Below are positions 1-10,780 of a DNA stretch of 64,000 nucleotides, in pieces (within the stretch, counting starts at the first letter, position 1; each line of letters starts with the position of its first letter). A program made the position numbers and the translations under genes. Source of the stretch: Bidens hawaiensis. Its lineage: Eukaryota > Streptophyta > Magnoliopsida > Asterales > Asteraceae. The notes beneath the pieces are model-generated. The model was not told the DNA's origin. It searched no databases and saw nothing but the letters and a program-made list of their open reading frames with translations. The DNA lies in NCBI GenBank assembly GCA_021521415.1, contig JAIQDT010003563.1, positions 186,001 to 250,000 on the forward strand, written 5' to 3'.

Positions 1-156
1 ACATTATTAACCTTTAAGCAAGAGTCACACATAACAACATATATCTGCAAGTTCTTTGCTTGTGAATACATATAACAGCATTGAAATTTCCCAGCTTTAT
101 GCAGGGAAAATATTAAAATTTTAACTGCATCATCCTACTAATTAACAAATCATACT

Positions 157-384
157 TAAGGGCTGTTTGGTAGACTCTTAATGATTCCATTAAGAGGCTA
201 CTTCTGAATCGGTGAAAGGTAGAGTGTGTTTGTTTCACTTAAAAGACACCTTGTAATAGTTCATGGAGCCTCTTAATGGGGTAAGCTTTAGAAACATTTT
301 GACCAATTCAGACTTCAGAGGCTTACTCTTAATCGCTCATGCCTCCTAATGGCTTAGCACAAGATTGCCAAACGGGCCTTAAGA
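157..384. repeat. Tourist/hAT-like MITE
   Basis: The ends are inverted repeats: GGGCTGTTTGG at 160-170 and CCAAACGGGCC at 368-378, each flanked by TTAA. The element is about 225 bp with no ORF. It lies in the first intron of the minus-strand exostosin gene. The short TTA/TTAA flank suggests a PIF/Harbinger-type MITE. Confidence 0.6.
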
Positions 385-804
385 TCTAACAATTACCGTG
401 TTCAAGGCTTCTACAATCCAACCATGAAATCGAAATCATTATATACCCTTTTATCTGATAACTTTTTTTCTTTACTTCTTTTTCAGAACCGAAAATGAGT
501 AAATGATAACTTTTTTTCTTTACCATACTATTCGCCTACTCGCAGGTTATGAATGATGCATCATAACAAAGAAGGATTCCGATAGAACAAAGAAGGATTC
601 CTTAGCTCATAATCTCATATTCCGTAGTATAGCTGCAAATTCTAATTTAAATTTGTTGCTATAAATAGTTAATTCCTGATGAAACTAAGTCATAATGCGC
701 GCGATATTAAGTCAGTGATTCACCATAAACGATCAAAACAGTATGATACAAACCTATATCTACTACAAGTCTACAATTAAACTCCTTAACTAATTCATTT
801 TAAC

Positions 805-1003
805 CTGACCCATTTCGACCCAACCCGTCCCAACCCAAACCAAATTAACCAGGTCCTAACCGTTCTGACCCGAACCCGCCCAACCAACCCGTTTACCAGT
901 CCTATAACAACTTCTTAACCAACTCATACCTGCAATTGCCTATCAATCTCCCGTATCCAGATCCGTCATATTCCTCCCATGTGTATTAAAACTCAACGAA
1001 CTA
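805..1003 (-). repeat. Duplicated 3' end of exostosin exon 1 with its splice donor
   Basis: Positions 805-1003 are a diverged copy of 1362-1582, which spans the last roughly 75 nt of exon 1, the GT donor and about 150 bp of intron. The copy keeps the CAG|GTATGAG donor but carries one extra base near 950 (CCCGT against CCGT), which brings stop codons into frame. A further piece at 752-803 resembles 1453-1507. It is a pseudo-exon within intron 1. Confidence 0.7.
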
Positions 1004-1508
1004 GAACAATACCTAACTTATGCTTAAGTCGCGTGTAACTGGCATTAAACACGTGTAATCAACTATGCACAAGCAGAGTTCGGTTACGCATGTGGAGCTC
1101 TGGTTAGGCGCATTATCCTGCCCCGGTACACATATCCAGCACCGAAACACATATAACCGACACTTAAACCAACTATGCATGCATAAACAGTAATAAATAA
1201 ACCTAGCTGACGTCGGTTACACATGTAGAGCTCTAGTTAGGCATGTTATGTGTGTAGCTCTGGTAAGGCGCATTTTCTGACCCCGAAATGCACGTAACCG
1301 GCATTTAAATACACATAACCTACGCTGCACACGTAACCAGTGCCAAAAACCAGAAGCAAGCCATTTTGACCCCAACCCGTCCCGACCTAAACCAAAACAA
1401 CTCTTTCTTAATCAACCCGACCCATTCGCCAATTCTATACAATACAATTACAAACCTACATCTAACAATCCAACTAAACACCTTCTTAAAAGTTAAACCA
1501 ATTCATAC

Positions 1509-2108
1509 CTGCAATTGTCTATCAATCTCCGTATCCGGATCCGTCATATTCCTCCCGTGCGTATTAAAACTCAACGAACTAAAAAACGGCACGAAGAACA
1601 CCTCCGCCTCTTCCCCGTCCCAAACCCTAACCACCTCACTAACACCACCACACTCCCCACACAACAATGACTTCATCATCCAATACTCCACACTATGCTG
1701 CTGCTTCAACCCCGAATTCCTCGGCCACGCTGGCATATTCTTCTCCGTCACCACCACATCATCACTATCACTATTATTATTATTATATCCTGGATTGCTC
1801 GGCCACGGTGGCATATTCTTCACCGTCACCGGAATATCCTTATTATTATTATTATTATTAAACTTCCGGTTCAGCATACCAACATTAAACCGGTTCGGTA
1901 AGTCGTACATGTAAACACGGAGCGGTGATCCGGTGCGGCACGGTACAGAGTCATTTCTGGTGGACGACAGGAAGGATAACTGAGAGAAATGAGATCTGAG
2001 ATCAACGGCTCCGATTGGACCGGATCCAAAGGCGTTAATTGAGATTAAGTAAGTGGTGATGGTGATAATTAGGAATGTAATGAGTGTGATTATTGATTTA
2101 CTAATCAT
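1509..2108 (-). CDS. Exostosin-family glycosyltransferase (ARAD-like), exon 1 only
   Basis: This is the first exon (200 codons, phase 0) of a plant exostosin/GT47 protein. The ATG is at 2108-2106 and the CAG|GTATGAAT donor follows 1509. Residues about 4-25 form one hydrophobic segment, as in type II Golgi enzymes. A low-complexity Asn stretch lies near residues 85-90. The following part has the family's patterns [28 protein letters not shown] and [14 protein letters not shown]. The next exon should begin VDILKFLR; it is not in the window, although the pseudogene at 5.7-7.3 kb contains such an exon. Relatives such as Arabidopsis ARAD1 act on pectic arabinan; that substrate is inference here. 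No defect is seen in this exon. Confidence is high for the family and moderate for the exact subfamily. Confidence 0.85.
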
Positions 2109-2162
2109 TTTTGTGTGTAAAGAGGTTTAGAATTTAGAACGAGTGTGTGTTTGTGTGTATTC

Positions 2163-2206
2163 ATAATAATAATAATAATAATGATAATAATAATAATAAT
2201 AATAAT
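2163..2206. repeat. (AAT)n microsatellite
   Basis: About 14 AAT units with one GAT interruption lie some 55 bp upstream of the exostosin start codon, within its probable 5'UTR or core promoter. Confidence 0.9.
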
Positions 2207-2326
2207 ATGGTTAGTTTGTAAAGTGGTGTGAGTTTGAAGGTAACGGAGGATTGGTGCATAAGGTATTGAAAAAGTGAAAGTGAAGGTGAAGGGTTGACTG
2301 GTGGTGTGTTGACGAAGATGAAGTTG

Positions 2327-2599
2327 TAAGTGGTGTGCGGATCCGTTATTAACGCAAGGGATATTGTTAAGTAAGTTTGTGTAACTAAGAGGTAACCAAT
2401 TAGATTTCAGGAGCTTAGAAGAGAGATGGCACCGGGAGTCGATACGGTGTCGTTTAGGATTATTATTATTATTATTATTACTTTATCTTGATACTTCAAT
2501 ACTTCAGTTTAGCACCGTTGCCGTCGTCAAGAGGAGGTACCAATGTTATAAAAGCCGGCATTTTAATTGTATTAGATTGGACTAAAAAATGGTGTAATC
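2327..2599. repeat. Left copy of direct repeat flanking the Harbinger relic
   Basis: About 270 bp, nearly the same as 3516-3766. Shared landmarks are TGGTGTGCGGAT, the ATT microsatellite, GCACCGTTGCCGTCGTCAAG and the end ATGGTGTAATC. It lies in the upstream region of the exostosin gene. Confidence 0.85.
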
Positions 2600-2613
2600 G
2601 ACCATTCGTAGTG

Positions 2614-3276
2614 GCAACGTGGCCACCTGCGTTTTTGGAGGATAACGTGGGGAGTTACATATCTGGGACCGTTCCCGTCGCTTCGTTTTGGGCTAACGAT
2701 AACTTCTACCATCATGGGTACTATCTGGGTGATGGAATATATCCAGAGTTCGCGATAATCGTTAAAACATTCAGAGACCCGATGGATTAAAAAAGACAGT
2801 ATTTTATGAAAGTGCAAGAGTCTGCGATAAAAGATATCGAGAGGTGTTTTGGTGTTCTTTAACAACGATGACATTATGTTAAAAATCATTGTCGTCTGTG
2901 GTCTTTAGAAAGAATGAGATGTGTTATGTATGCGTGTATCATAATGCATAACATGATCATCGAGGACGAGGAAAGAGCAATATGTCCAACTTTTATACCG
3001 GGCCCGGATCCACCACGGACTCCGGCAAGTATGGAGCAACGACTGGAAAACTCGGATTCCGTGCGGTCAAGAGAGATACATAACGCACTAAAGGAGGATT
3101 TGGTCCAACATATTTGGATGTATCGGCCTCTGCCTGGTGAAAACGATGATCAAAACGAGGGCAATAATGAAGACGATGATGAAGACAACGACGACGATGG
3201 TGAAGACGATGAAAATGACGAGGACGACAACGATGACGAAGAGGGCGAAGACGACGACAACAACAACGACGAATAG
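2614..3276 (+). pseudogene. PIF/Harbinger transposase (DDE_Tnp_4) remnant
   Basis: The translation shows the C-terminal half of a plant Harbinger/ALP1-like DDE transposase: the GYYLGDGIYPEF block (about 2718-2750), then QESAIKDIERCFGVL, RCVMYACIIMHNMIIEDEE (about 2917-2970) and a PGPDPPRTP segment. At least three in-frame stops (near 2788, 2860 and 2868) break the frame. The N-terminal catalytic part is absent. The tail (about 3140-3276) is an Asp/Glu-rich run made by a GAY-repeat expansion. It encodes no working enzyme. The partner Myb-like protein of this superfamily is not seen nearby. Confidence 0.8.
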
Positions 3277-3379
3277 TTTTTTTTTTATTTTCATGTAATA
3301 TTTATTTAATAAAATATTATTGTTATTTTATTATTCTTATTAAAAAATTAAAAAAAAAAACACAAAGTGTAAAAGTGGT

Positions 3380-3512
3380 TGGGCGCCACGTGGCGCATAA
3401 TGCCTCGGGGTGGAGAGTTATGACTACAACCTATTTTTGTAAAAAACCATAACTCTGACCGGACGCCACGTGATGCATAACGCCTGGATGTGAAGAGTTA
3501 TGACTACAGATG
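3380..3512. repeat. Two diverged 65-bp G-box-containing repeats (Harbinger end?)
   Basis: Positions about 3380-3433 and 3460-3507 are two copies of a unit with GCCACGTG, GCATAAYGCC and GAGTTATGACTACA. They sit after the transposase relic and just before the right flanking direct repeat, so they may be the sub-terminal part of the element. A paired left end was not found. Confidence 0.5.
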
Positions 3513-3515
3513 ATC

Positions 3516-3766
3516 TAAGTGGTGTGCGGATTCGTTATTAACGCAAGGGATGTTGCTAAGTTTGTGTAAGAGGTAGCCAATTAGATTTCAGGACTTTTGA
3601 AGAGAGATAGCGGATTATTATTATTATTATGATTATTATTATTATTACTTTCTCTAGATACTTCAAGACTTCAGTTTAGCACCGTTGCCGTCGTCAAGAG
3701 TAGGTACCAATGTTATAAAAGCCTGCATTTTAATTGTATTAGATTGGACTAAAAAATGGTGTAATC
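3516..3766. repeat. Right copy of direct repeat flanking the Harbinger relic
   Basis: Near-copy of 2327-2599 with small indels. It lacks the CACCGGGAGTCGATACGG stretch found in the left copy. Confidence 0.85.
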
Positions 3767-5545
3767 AGGCTGTATCGGAATGTTCAACCGGGTTGTATAA
3801 TTTACCTTATAATTACATATAAATATAACTTTTAACTAAAAAAAAAATACATGATTGCATAATAAAATATCGTTCAAAAGTTAATCCATGTTCAAAAAAC
3901 AATACAAAGCACTTGATTTTCAAATAAAGTTGTTTTAAAATGAAGGCGCGCAATAGATTTATGTCATCGGAGTGTTGCATGCATCGAGTTTACGATCACT
4001 TAAAGGATTATATTCACTCTCAATGTCATTCTTATCAACAAGAGTATAAATACTTTCATTTTCAACATTAATAAATATGAAGTTTTGGTTACCTATAATC
4101 ATAATATACAAAAATAATATAAAATAAGTAACATTTTAAAAAAATGAGCCAGAAACATAAAAAATATGGTGGGCTTTTAAACCGATTTTTTATGAAAACC
4201 GGCCGATTTGATGTTCAATAAACCGCTCAAATATATACCGGGTATAAAATATTGGGTTGCTCACCGAAATCCGGTTCAACCAGTTGAACCGACCATTTTA
4301 AACCGGTTTTTAAAACACTGATTAAGGAGTTTTTCTTATAATGATGGGTTTTCTTTTTTAATGGTCTTTCTCGGTGAGTCATGTCACAAACAAAACACTC
4401 GAAGTCGACCAGAGTCCGCGCTCCCCTCTACCGCGATGGTTTTTTTGTTTTTTTGATAATAGTAAAATTTACCTCTTAGTTTTACTCCATTGTATTATTC
4501 AATACATGTTAAATAAAGATTATTGAAATTTACTTATTTATTTTTAACATATTTTTTTCTTACACTTAACCCTCTCTATTGCGACATAGTTGGCTATTGG
4601 TCGATCGGATTTCTTGTATTACCGTCGTCGTCGACTAGAGTTTCCATGTCGTTGGATTGTATTTGAGGTACCCGTCGTTGTGAGAAAACCCCCTTAATCA
4701 GTTCTCGAACCCGAGACCTTTAAAATCCCAAATCTTTAACCATTACCATTTACCGAAAGGTCATTGACAAAATAATGTACGGTGCGTTTTTGACGATCTT
4801 GGTGCTCAAAGCATATGGGAGTTCTTCAATCGGTGTTCGCGGTTGCTTCATAATGTATGGATCACCTACTCAAATGAGTGGTGGTGTTAAATGTTTTTAA
4901 CTTATTACATATGAACGGTTTATCTAAAACACCATCCTTTAGTTATGGCCCGTTACACGTTTAAATCAAACAAGTGAAGTGATGACAATGTACAAAAATC
5001 TTAAATAACCGGATTACGAAAAAGACAACCTAACTAATATCATAATGGACACGTGATATTAGAGTTTAATAGTATAAATCGTGAATGTTGTTCCTTTTTT
5101 TTTCATTAGGAGCTTACAATGTCCAGTCATCCATTCTACAACTACTCACACAAGCATGTTTGACTGTAAAGGTGTCCTCTCATTTACTACCAACGTGTTC
5201 AAAACACATTTGTGATGAGGTCACGCATCCATTACAAACCCAACTGATGTGAAACTTGCCTAGGATATTTGCATATGACATCACGTTACATTTTAAAAGG
5301 GTCACTCTTGCGATCACACAAGCATGCTTGACTACGATAACCAACTCTTATTTAATTACACGCATCCGAAACACAAATCAAACTTAAGAGCAAGATAAAG
5401 ACAGATGACACACGGTACTTTTAAACCAAAGTTGAGTTTAAATTCATTTAAATTAAAGACCTATAGGCTATATATCTTTAAAAAAACAAAAAAAAAACTA
5501 TACTTTTTCCCATCAAGGGAAACAATGCACCTATGTCCTATGATT
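3767..5545. other. Intergenic, TE debris, no gene seen
   Basis: AT-rich sequence. Positions 3767-4320 look like a degraded element, with GGTTCAACCAGTTGAACCG and AAACCGGTTTTTAAAACACT near its right end. Around 4700-4725, GAACCCGAGACC on the plus strand resembles the B-box side of a tRNA-derived SINE in minus orientation. Positions about 4945-5030 repeat 8463-8549. I see no ORF with a recognisable protein. Confidence 0.5.
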
Positions 5546-6223
5546 CATGAAAAACAATAATAATATAAAAATCTTTAAACAAAAAATAAAGAGAGCCGAC
5601 CGGGCCTGTCTAGACCACGTAAGACCATACAGGCCCAGCTTGAGTCAATGGCTCGATACTCACCGCCACCAATCGGGCAGTTTTAATCTATGGGCTCTAT
5701 TTACATTAAGTCTCTCAAAAGGAACCTTATTCCATACCTGTCTCCATATCATCTCCATATCATATTAACAACGTCGTCTTTCTTTGGCGGATATTGATAT
5801 TCAAAATGATGTGATACTTCTTTCAGTCGTTTCCACATTTCAACCCATCTTTCTTTCAGGATTTTTCTAAGTTGTTGGACCATGTAACCGGGAGTTAACA
5901 CCTCTTCAACCGAGAAAAAACTGAAAACTTGTTATAGTCTAGTTCATCTTCAAACGGTAGTTCAATTTTGTCACTCACTATCACGGGTACACAATGGCTC
6001 ATGATAGCATCAAACAGTCGGTTTGAGGATGGAGTGTCGCCAGCTGGATTTAGACAGAATTTGGACGAACGCATACCCTGAGAAGACTGGTTCACCAAAG
6101 ACCATATTAATATTATATGGTCAAAACTACGTGGTTTTCGTTTGAACCCTCCCCTATAAAATCATCCCATATTTTATATTTAAGCATCTTGGTCAAAAAC
6201 TATGTGTTTAACATCCTAAAATG

Positions 6224-6689
6224 TAGGGGTGCATGTGGTGCGGTTTTTGGCTAAAACCAAACCGAAAACTAAAACTTCGGTTTTTGGAGTTTTTCAAACC
6301 GTTCGGTTTCGGTTTTTTCGGTTTTAGTTGTGGTTTCGGTTTTGTCATTTAAGCTTGAAAATTTTAGGCCGAAAAAAAAGTTGGCAAAAAATAATGAATT
6401 TAGGTATAAATAATTTTGTTAATTGTAAAATAATAGACTGTTATACATTTTATCAAAAATATTGGAGTTACATATTTATTAAATTCTTATAAATTACTTA
6501 ATATAAAATATAAAAAAAATTAGGAATTCGGTTCGGTTTTTTCGGTTTTTTTTACATGCAAAACCAAAACCGAACCGTTAGTGCGGTTTTTCCAAAAACA
6601 TAAAACCGAACCGTCGGTTTTTGTTTCGGTTTGTTTTTTCGGTTTTTTTTTGTTTTGGATAGGTTTTTTCGGTTTCAGGCACACCCCTA
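6224..6689. mobile_element. hAT-like MITE, AACCGA-rich family, with perfect 8-bp TSD
   Basis: Begins TAGGGGTGCATGTGG and ends GCACACCCCTA. Flanked by exact CTAAAATG duplications at 6216-6223 and 6690-6697, the 8-bp signature of hAT insertion. The interior consists of CGGTTTTTTCGGTTTT-type arms around an AT-rich core. It lies in the intron between exons 3 and 4 of the exostosin pseudogene. Relatives are at 10342-10766 and 24078-24487. Confidence 0.9.
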
Positions 6690-6866
6690 CTAAAATGTGG
6701 TCAACAACTTGACCATTTTATGAAAGTAACTTACAACTTACAGCTTTTATGCTTTCTCCTGTTGCATAGCTAGCTTCATAGTGAACATCATCGTATTCGT
6801 TTAATATTTTCTCCAACTTTGCGCGTACCACGCCTTCCTGCGCATCACATTATTTAATCTTTAATT

Positions 6867-6870
<4 letters not shown>

Positions 6871-6899
<29 letters not shown>
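6871..6899. repeat. (AT)n microsatellite
   Basis: About 14 uninterrupted AT units in the intron between exons 2 and 3 of the exostosin pseudogene. Confidence 0.9.
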
Positions 6900-6902
<3 letters not shown>

Positions 6903-7329
6903 TGGGATCCGGTACAAATAAAATTAACAAAAATATTCAAATAACTAGAGTAATTATGCTATAAAAAATAACATACAGATTTTCTCACGATTCCTCCTCG
7001 AAAGAAAAGAAGGGTGGTTCGTGAGCCGAAAGGGTCAAGAGCATTATCATCCAAGAAAGACTCCATTACGTGCATATAAGGCGCCACGACGTCTTTTTGC
7101 AGATTTGACATGACTTTGGAGTAACGCCCGAAATCTGCAACGATTAGAATTGATGCATTCACTTCCTCTCAAAGAAATCTGAAGGCGTTGGGATGGTGCA
7201 TTGGGATTACATGGTCTCTTCCTTCGGTTCTTTGCCAGTATTTGGATTGCCTCAAGAACTTAAGGATGTCAACCTGTAATTGTACAAATATATACTCATT
7301 AATATGTACATAATATTACATAACATATA

Positions 7330-7693
7330 TAGGCCTGTAAACGAGCAAACGAACACTTAATCGAACAAGTATTTGTTGTTCATGTTCATTTGTTTAAAAA
7401 ATGAACGTGTTCGTGTTCACTTATGTTCTTTTAATTAAAATCTAAACGAACAGTTCATAAACATAAATGAACATAATTGAACAAAGATAAACAAACATAA
7501 TTGAACATATACGAACCTACTTAAATGAACATAGACAAACATAAATGAACATATGCGAACGTTCATGAACATAAGTGAGCAAACGAAGCATGTGTTCATG
7601 TTCGTTCATTTGACTAAACGAACACGAACTTTTTTGGTTAAGTTCGTTCGTTCACGAACAATTCACCGAACGTTCGGTTTGTTTACAAGCCTA
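7330..7693. mobile_element. hAT-like MITE, GAACAYGAAC-rich family
   Basis: Terminal inverted repeats are TAGGCCTGTAAACGAGC at the left and GTTTACAAGCCTA at the right. The interior is rich in CGAACAC, GAACATAA and GTTCGTTC. No clear 8-bp duplication is seen. A relative is at 36997-37370. Confidence 0.75.
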
Positions 7694-7936
7694 GTCCAAA
7701 TATATGTTTAGTTGTTTTAATTTATAACTTCACTAATTAACACATAACCATCCAATACTTATATGAACCATCTATGATTTACAGTCTTCATTGAAACAGA
7801 AACTTGACGAAAAGTCTTGTCTTGGAGATTAATTATAGTAATATGAAAAAGAAACCAAATGAAAAATAACTAAAAGAAGTATAAAAAGGATTTACCGCGC
7901 CTTCTTTTATGTTTTGCTACAAATTATCATCTTAGT

Positions 7937-8255
7937 TTGTTAACCGTCAACATCGTTATGCATATCAACAATTCGACATATATGCATCTATCAACAATGG
8001 AAAATACATCTGCAAGTTCCTTGCTTGTGGAATACAAACAAACCATTAATTTATACGCATTTACAGAAGTAGACAATGAAATGTTGCACTCTCTTTATGC
8101 AGGAAAAGGTGTTAACATCACTAAACATATAAGCATTTATAATTTTAATATGAAAGTGAGTTATGCAATAATCTAAAACATTGAAGAATCCTTAGTTCAT
8201 GTTCATGTTCATGTTCATGTTCATGTTCATGTTCATGTTCATGTTCATGTTCATA
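7937..8255. repeat. Intron-1 remnant of exostosin copy plus (GTTCAT)n microsatellite
   Basis: About 7960-8170 matches the window start (1-130), including TACATCTGCAAGTTC and CTTTATGCAGG. Both lie between exon 1 and exon 2 positions of the two gene copies, so this is probably duplicated intron. A GTTCAT hexamer repeated about ten times follows at about 8193-8254. Confidence 0.6.
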
Positions 8256-9160
8256 TTCCCTCTGTTTCAGCAAAACAGCTGCAGTATCTTATATCAATTG
8301 AACTACTTTTCAAATTTACAATTTGATGTAGATTTGGTTTCTTAGCCCCAGAGGTCGTGGACTTCCTGAACAGGGTTCAACGGGTCGTGAATAGTAATTT
8401 TTCGGCCACCATCCTTCATTTATGAGTTGTTTGATTTGATGTGAAGTTGTGAACAACATATTACACGTTCGAATCGAAAATCATACAAGTGAACTGACAA
8501 TTTAAAAGTATCTTAGATAACCGAATTACATAAAAAGACAACCTAAATAGTTTGCTCTAATCCCAGCCTTCGTGATTGGTGGCACAGTGACAGAGAAAAA
8601 GTCTCTTAAACATCTAAATGTTCTGGCTCAAGTTTCATGAAATTCGTCTCGGAGGCTAACATTCTTGCAATATTACATTTAAACACGACATGAGCTAAAA
8701 ATATGATCCTTTCATTTCCCGGCACAACTCCTTTTTGAATGACAAAACCATACTGAAAATAAAGTTATGGTTATTCGGAGTCGATGAGTTACTGTGCACA
8801 ACCCAGTGAACTATTTTCAGAAAAGTAAAATCTTCGGGGGCAGAGAATTCAAATGCATTAAAAACAAGGGGAATGAAAACACGTTGAGGCTTATAACCGC
8901 AAGGCTAATAAGATATTAGCAATACTAGAGGCTTTTAATACGTAAACAATAGATCTAGAGTTCTAATAATTTTTTGGGCTTGGGTGTAAAAAATCGATCT
9001 CGACTTTAAATACATAAATCAAATCGGTTTAAATTATCATAAATAAAGTAATCGAATTATAAAAGTATAATCTAATCAAGTTGCTTTGATTTAGTTATTG
9101 CATAATTACCTCACAATACTAGAGATTAACAATAAGTCAATAACACTATCATGTTTAAGA
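8256..9160. other. Intergenic, no gene seen
   Basis: AT-rich sequence. Positions 8463-8549 repeat 4945-5030 (shared landmarks AAAAAGACAACCTAA and AACCGAATTACA). About 9040-9090 resembles 10235-10275 (TCGAATTATAAAAG, CTAATCAA) on the other side of the GC-rich block. No exon 1 for the exostosin pseudogene is recognisable. Confidence 0.45.
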
Positions 9161-9164
9161 AGAC

Positions 9165-10145
9165 ATGGATTGAAGAAACACTAAGTGACCCAGGGCAGAT
9201 TACGGATAATCTGTGGGTTAAGTAATGTTTCCCACGAGGATGAGGTCCAGCAGAGAAGGTTGTTCTTCAGATGACCTGCAAAACAGACACCGTAAGCTCG
9301 TCACTGAGAAGGGGGGGGGTTCCTCCTTGTGACCACCCTCCGGCGTGAGAATCAGACTAGATTGCTCTGAATATAAGTGTATATTAAGAGATTGCTAGAT
9401 AGGATAAGATAATGAGATATCAGATGATGTCCCTACCATTCCAAGGTGTTGGAGTATTTATAGCCGAAGGTAGGTTTCCTAGAAGGTACAGCCGGCTGAA
9501 TAGTATTCCTGTTCTACCAACAGTGGGCTACGCTCAAGCCATGCTGGTTGGTGGATAGGCTGCGGCCTACAGTGACAAGGTCGGATGTATACTGTTCCTT
9601 TACTGCCGGCTATGCACTGTTCCACCAACTGTAGGTTGCGCACGTCCCACATAAAGGGTTGGTGAGTAGGCAGCGGCTAATAGTGACAATCAGTACTAGA
9701 GGGTGCTCCTCCTCGTACTGTTGTCGGTGAGCTGTCACCCTGTGATTGGTTCATGGGCGTCTCTGGTCAGATCGTCTGTTTTGCCCATACCTTGGTAGGT
9801 ATAGTACAAAAGATCTTCCAGAAGCATACGGACTGGCTCATTTGGGCGGGAGTATTCCCTCCTTGCTCATTCCTTCAGGTGACTACTGAAGTAGCAATAG
9901 TGCCTTGTGCGTGTAGCCTTGCTATCAGTGCGGGTAGCCTTCCCTGATGGCTTGTATCCGCAACTGCGGGAACAAGCGGGGTACTTCACCATTGGGAGGC
10001 TTTCCCTGCGGGTACAGCTGGCGTACTGCGCGTAAGGTCTTCTCTGAGCATGGTAGGTCCAGCGGAAGCAGTTGGTCGTTGCGCAGACGTCCCTGTTCAA
10101 GGTGAGTCTTGCGGGTCCAACTGGGCTCTGCTGGGACCTACCTCT
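9165..10145. repeat. GC-richer repeat-like block, unclassified (solo LTR candidate)
   Basis: This roughly 980-bp block is far richer in G and C than its surroundings and carries GTAAGCTCGTCACTGAGAAG, a run of nine Gs (about 9312) and TATTTATAGCC (about 9456), the last a possible TATA signal. It looks like plant LTR or other TE regulatory sequence. Similar AT-rich sequence flanks it on both sides (about 9040-9090 and 10235-10275). I could not fix TG..CA ends or a duplication, so the class is open. Its short ORFs resemble no protein I know. Confidence 0.4.
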
Positions 10146-10341
10146 TCATGGATCAAAACACAATCCTTCATTTTTGGTATTTTTGCTCAACCATTTGATT
10201 TCAACTTTTAACACATATAGCAAATCATTAATAAGCAATAACTAATCATCGAATTATAAAAGGTAACCTAATCAATGCATTTTAATTTCACCAACCTCTC
10301 TACTTTTTAACTAATCATGTACACGGTACACATGTGAAGAC

Positions 10342-10766
10342 TAGAGATGTGTATGAAACCGAAAACCCAATTAGAATTCATGAGCTGAAATAAAAACCGA
10401 CGGTTTTGTTATATATTTTCGTAAAAACCAAACTTTTTTTTCATGTTCGGTTTTGCGTGTAATTAAAACTGAGCTGAACAAAATTTATAGACTTTCAAAT
10501 TTTTATTTATCCCAAACTATAAGTAATTTATAATAATTTAAATACATAGTAGTCCGATATTTTGGCTAACTTTTTTTTATGATCCTAAATTCTCAAGGAC
10601 ATATGGAAAAACCAGGCAATCGAAATCGAACAAATCCAAACAATAAAAAAAGCAGATCCGAAAAAACTGAAAGGTTATAAGAAACTCTAAAACATAAAAA
10701 CCCACATATCGGTTTTTGGTTCTTGTAAGCCCAAAACCTATCCGAACCAACCCATACACACCTCTA
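10342..10766. mobile_element. hAT-like MITE, AACCGA-rich family
   Basis: Starts TAGAGATGTGTATG and ends CATACACACCTCTA. The interior has CCGACGGTTTTG, GTTCGGTTTTG and AACCGATATG-type arms. The flanks GTGAAGAC and GTAAAGGA are only partly alike, so the target duplication has decayed. It is followed 14 bp later by another MITE. Confidence 0.7.
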
Positions 10767-10780
10767 GTAAAGGATAGGAG

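Larger units (their letters stand above)
1..1508 (-). other. Intron 1 (part) of the exostosin gene, repeat-rich
   Basis: This sequence lies downstream of the exon 1 splice donor on the minus strand, so it is read as intron 1; exon 2 is expected beyond the left edge. Positions 1-130 resemble 7960-8130, which lies upstream of exon 2 of the pseudogene copy, supporting an intron assignment. The stretch also holds a MITE (157-384), a duplicated exon end (805-1003), and two or three diverged copies of a roughly 130-bp unit with the motif GGTTACRCATGTRGAGCTCT near 1079 and 1211. Confidence 0.55.
5660..7273 (-). pseudogene. Exostosin glycosyltransferase pseudogene, exons 2-4
   Basis: This is a broken paralog of the gene at the left edge. 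Exon 2 is 7273-6977, exon 3 6837-6742 and exon 4 6086-5660; all keep AG/GT splice signals. Exon 2 starts [15 protein letters not shown], so it would follow exon 1 in frame. Family blocks seen are [80 protein letters not shown] and the end LPDWW. Breaks are a TGA at 7171-7169 (probably from CGA Arg), loss of one T in the run at about 5914-5920 that shifts frame after NKFSVF, and an 11-bp tandem duplication at about 5742-5763 that puts a stop after NMIWR. No exon 1 was recognised upstream; 7940-8170 looks like intron 1 sequence. Long similarity with normal splice sites points to DNA duplication, not retrocopying. Confidence 0.9.

Noticed and set aside
1366..1914. Plus-strand 182-codon frame
   Set aside because: Antisense to the exostosin exon and its intron; Leu/Ser/Thr-rich because of repeats, with no family features.
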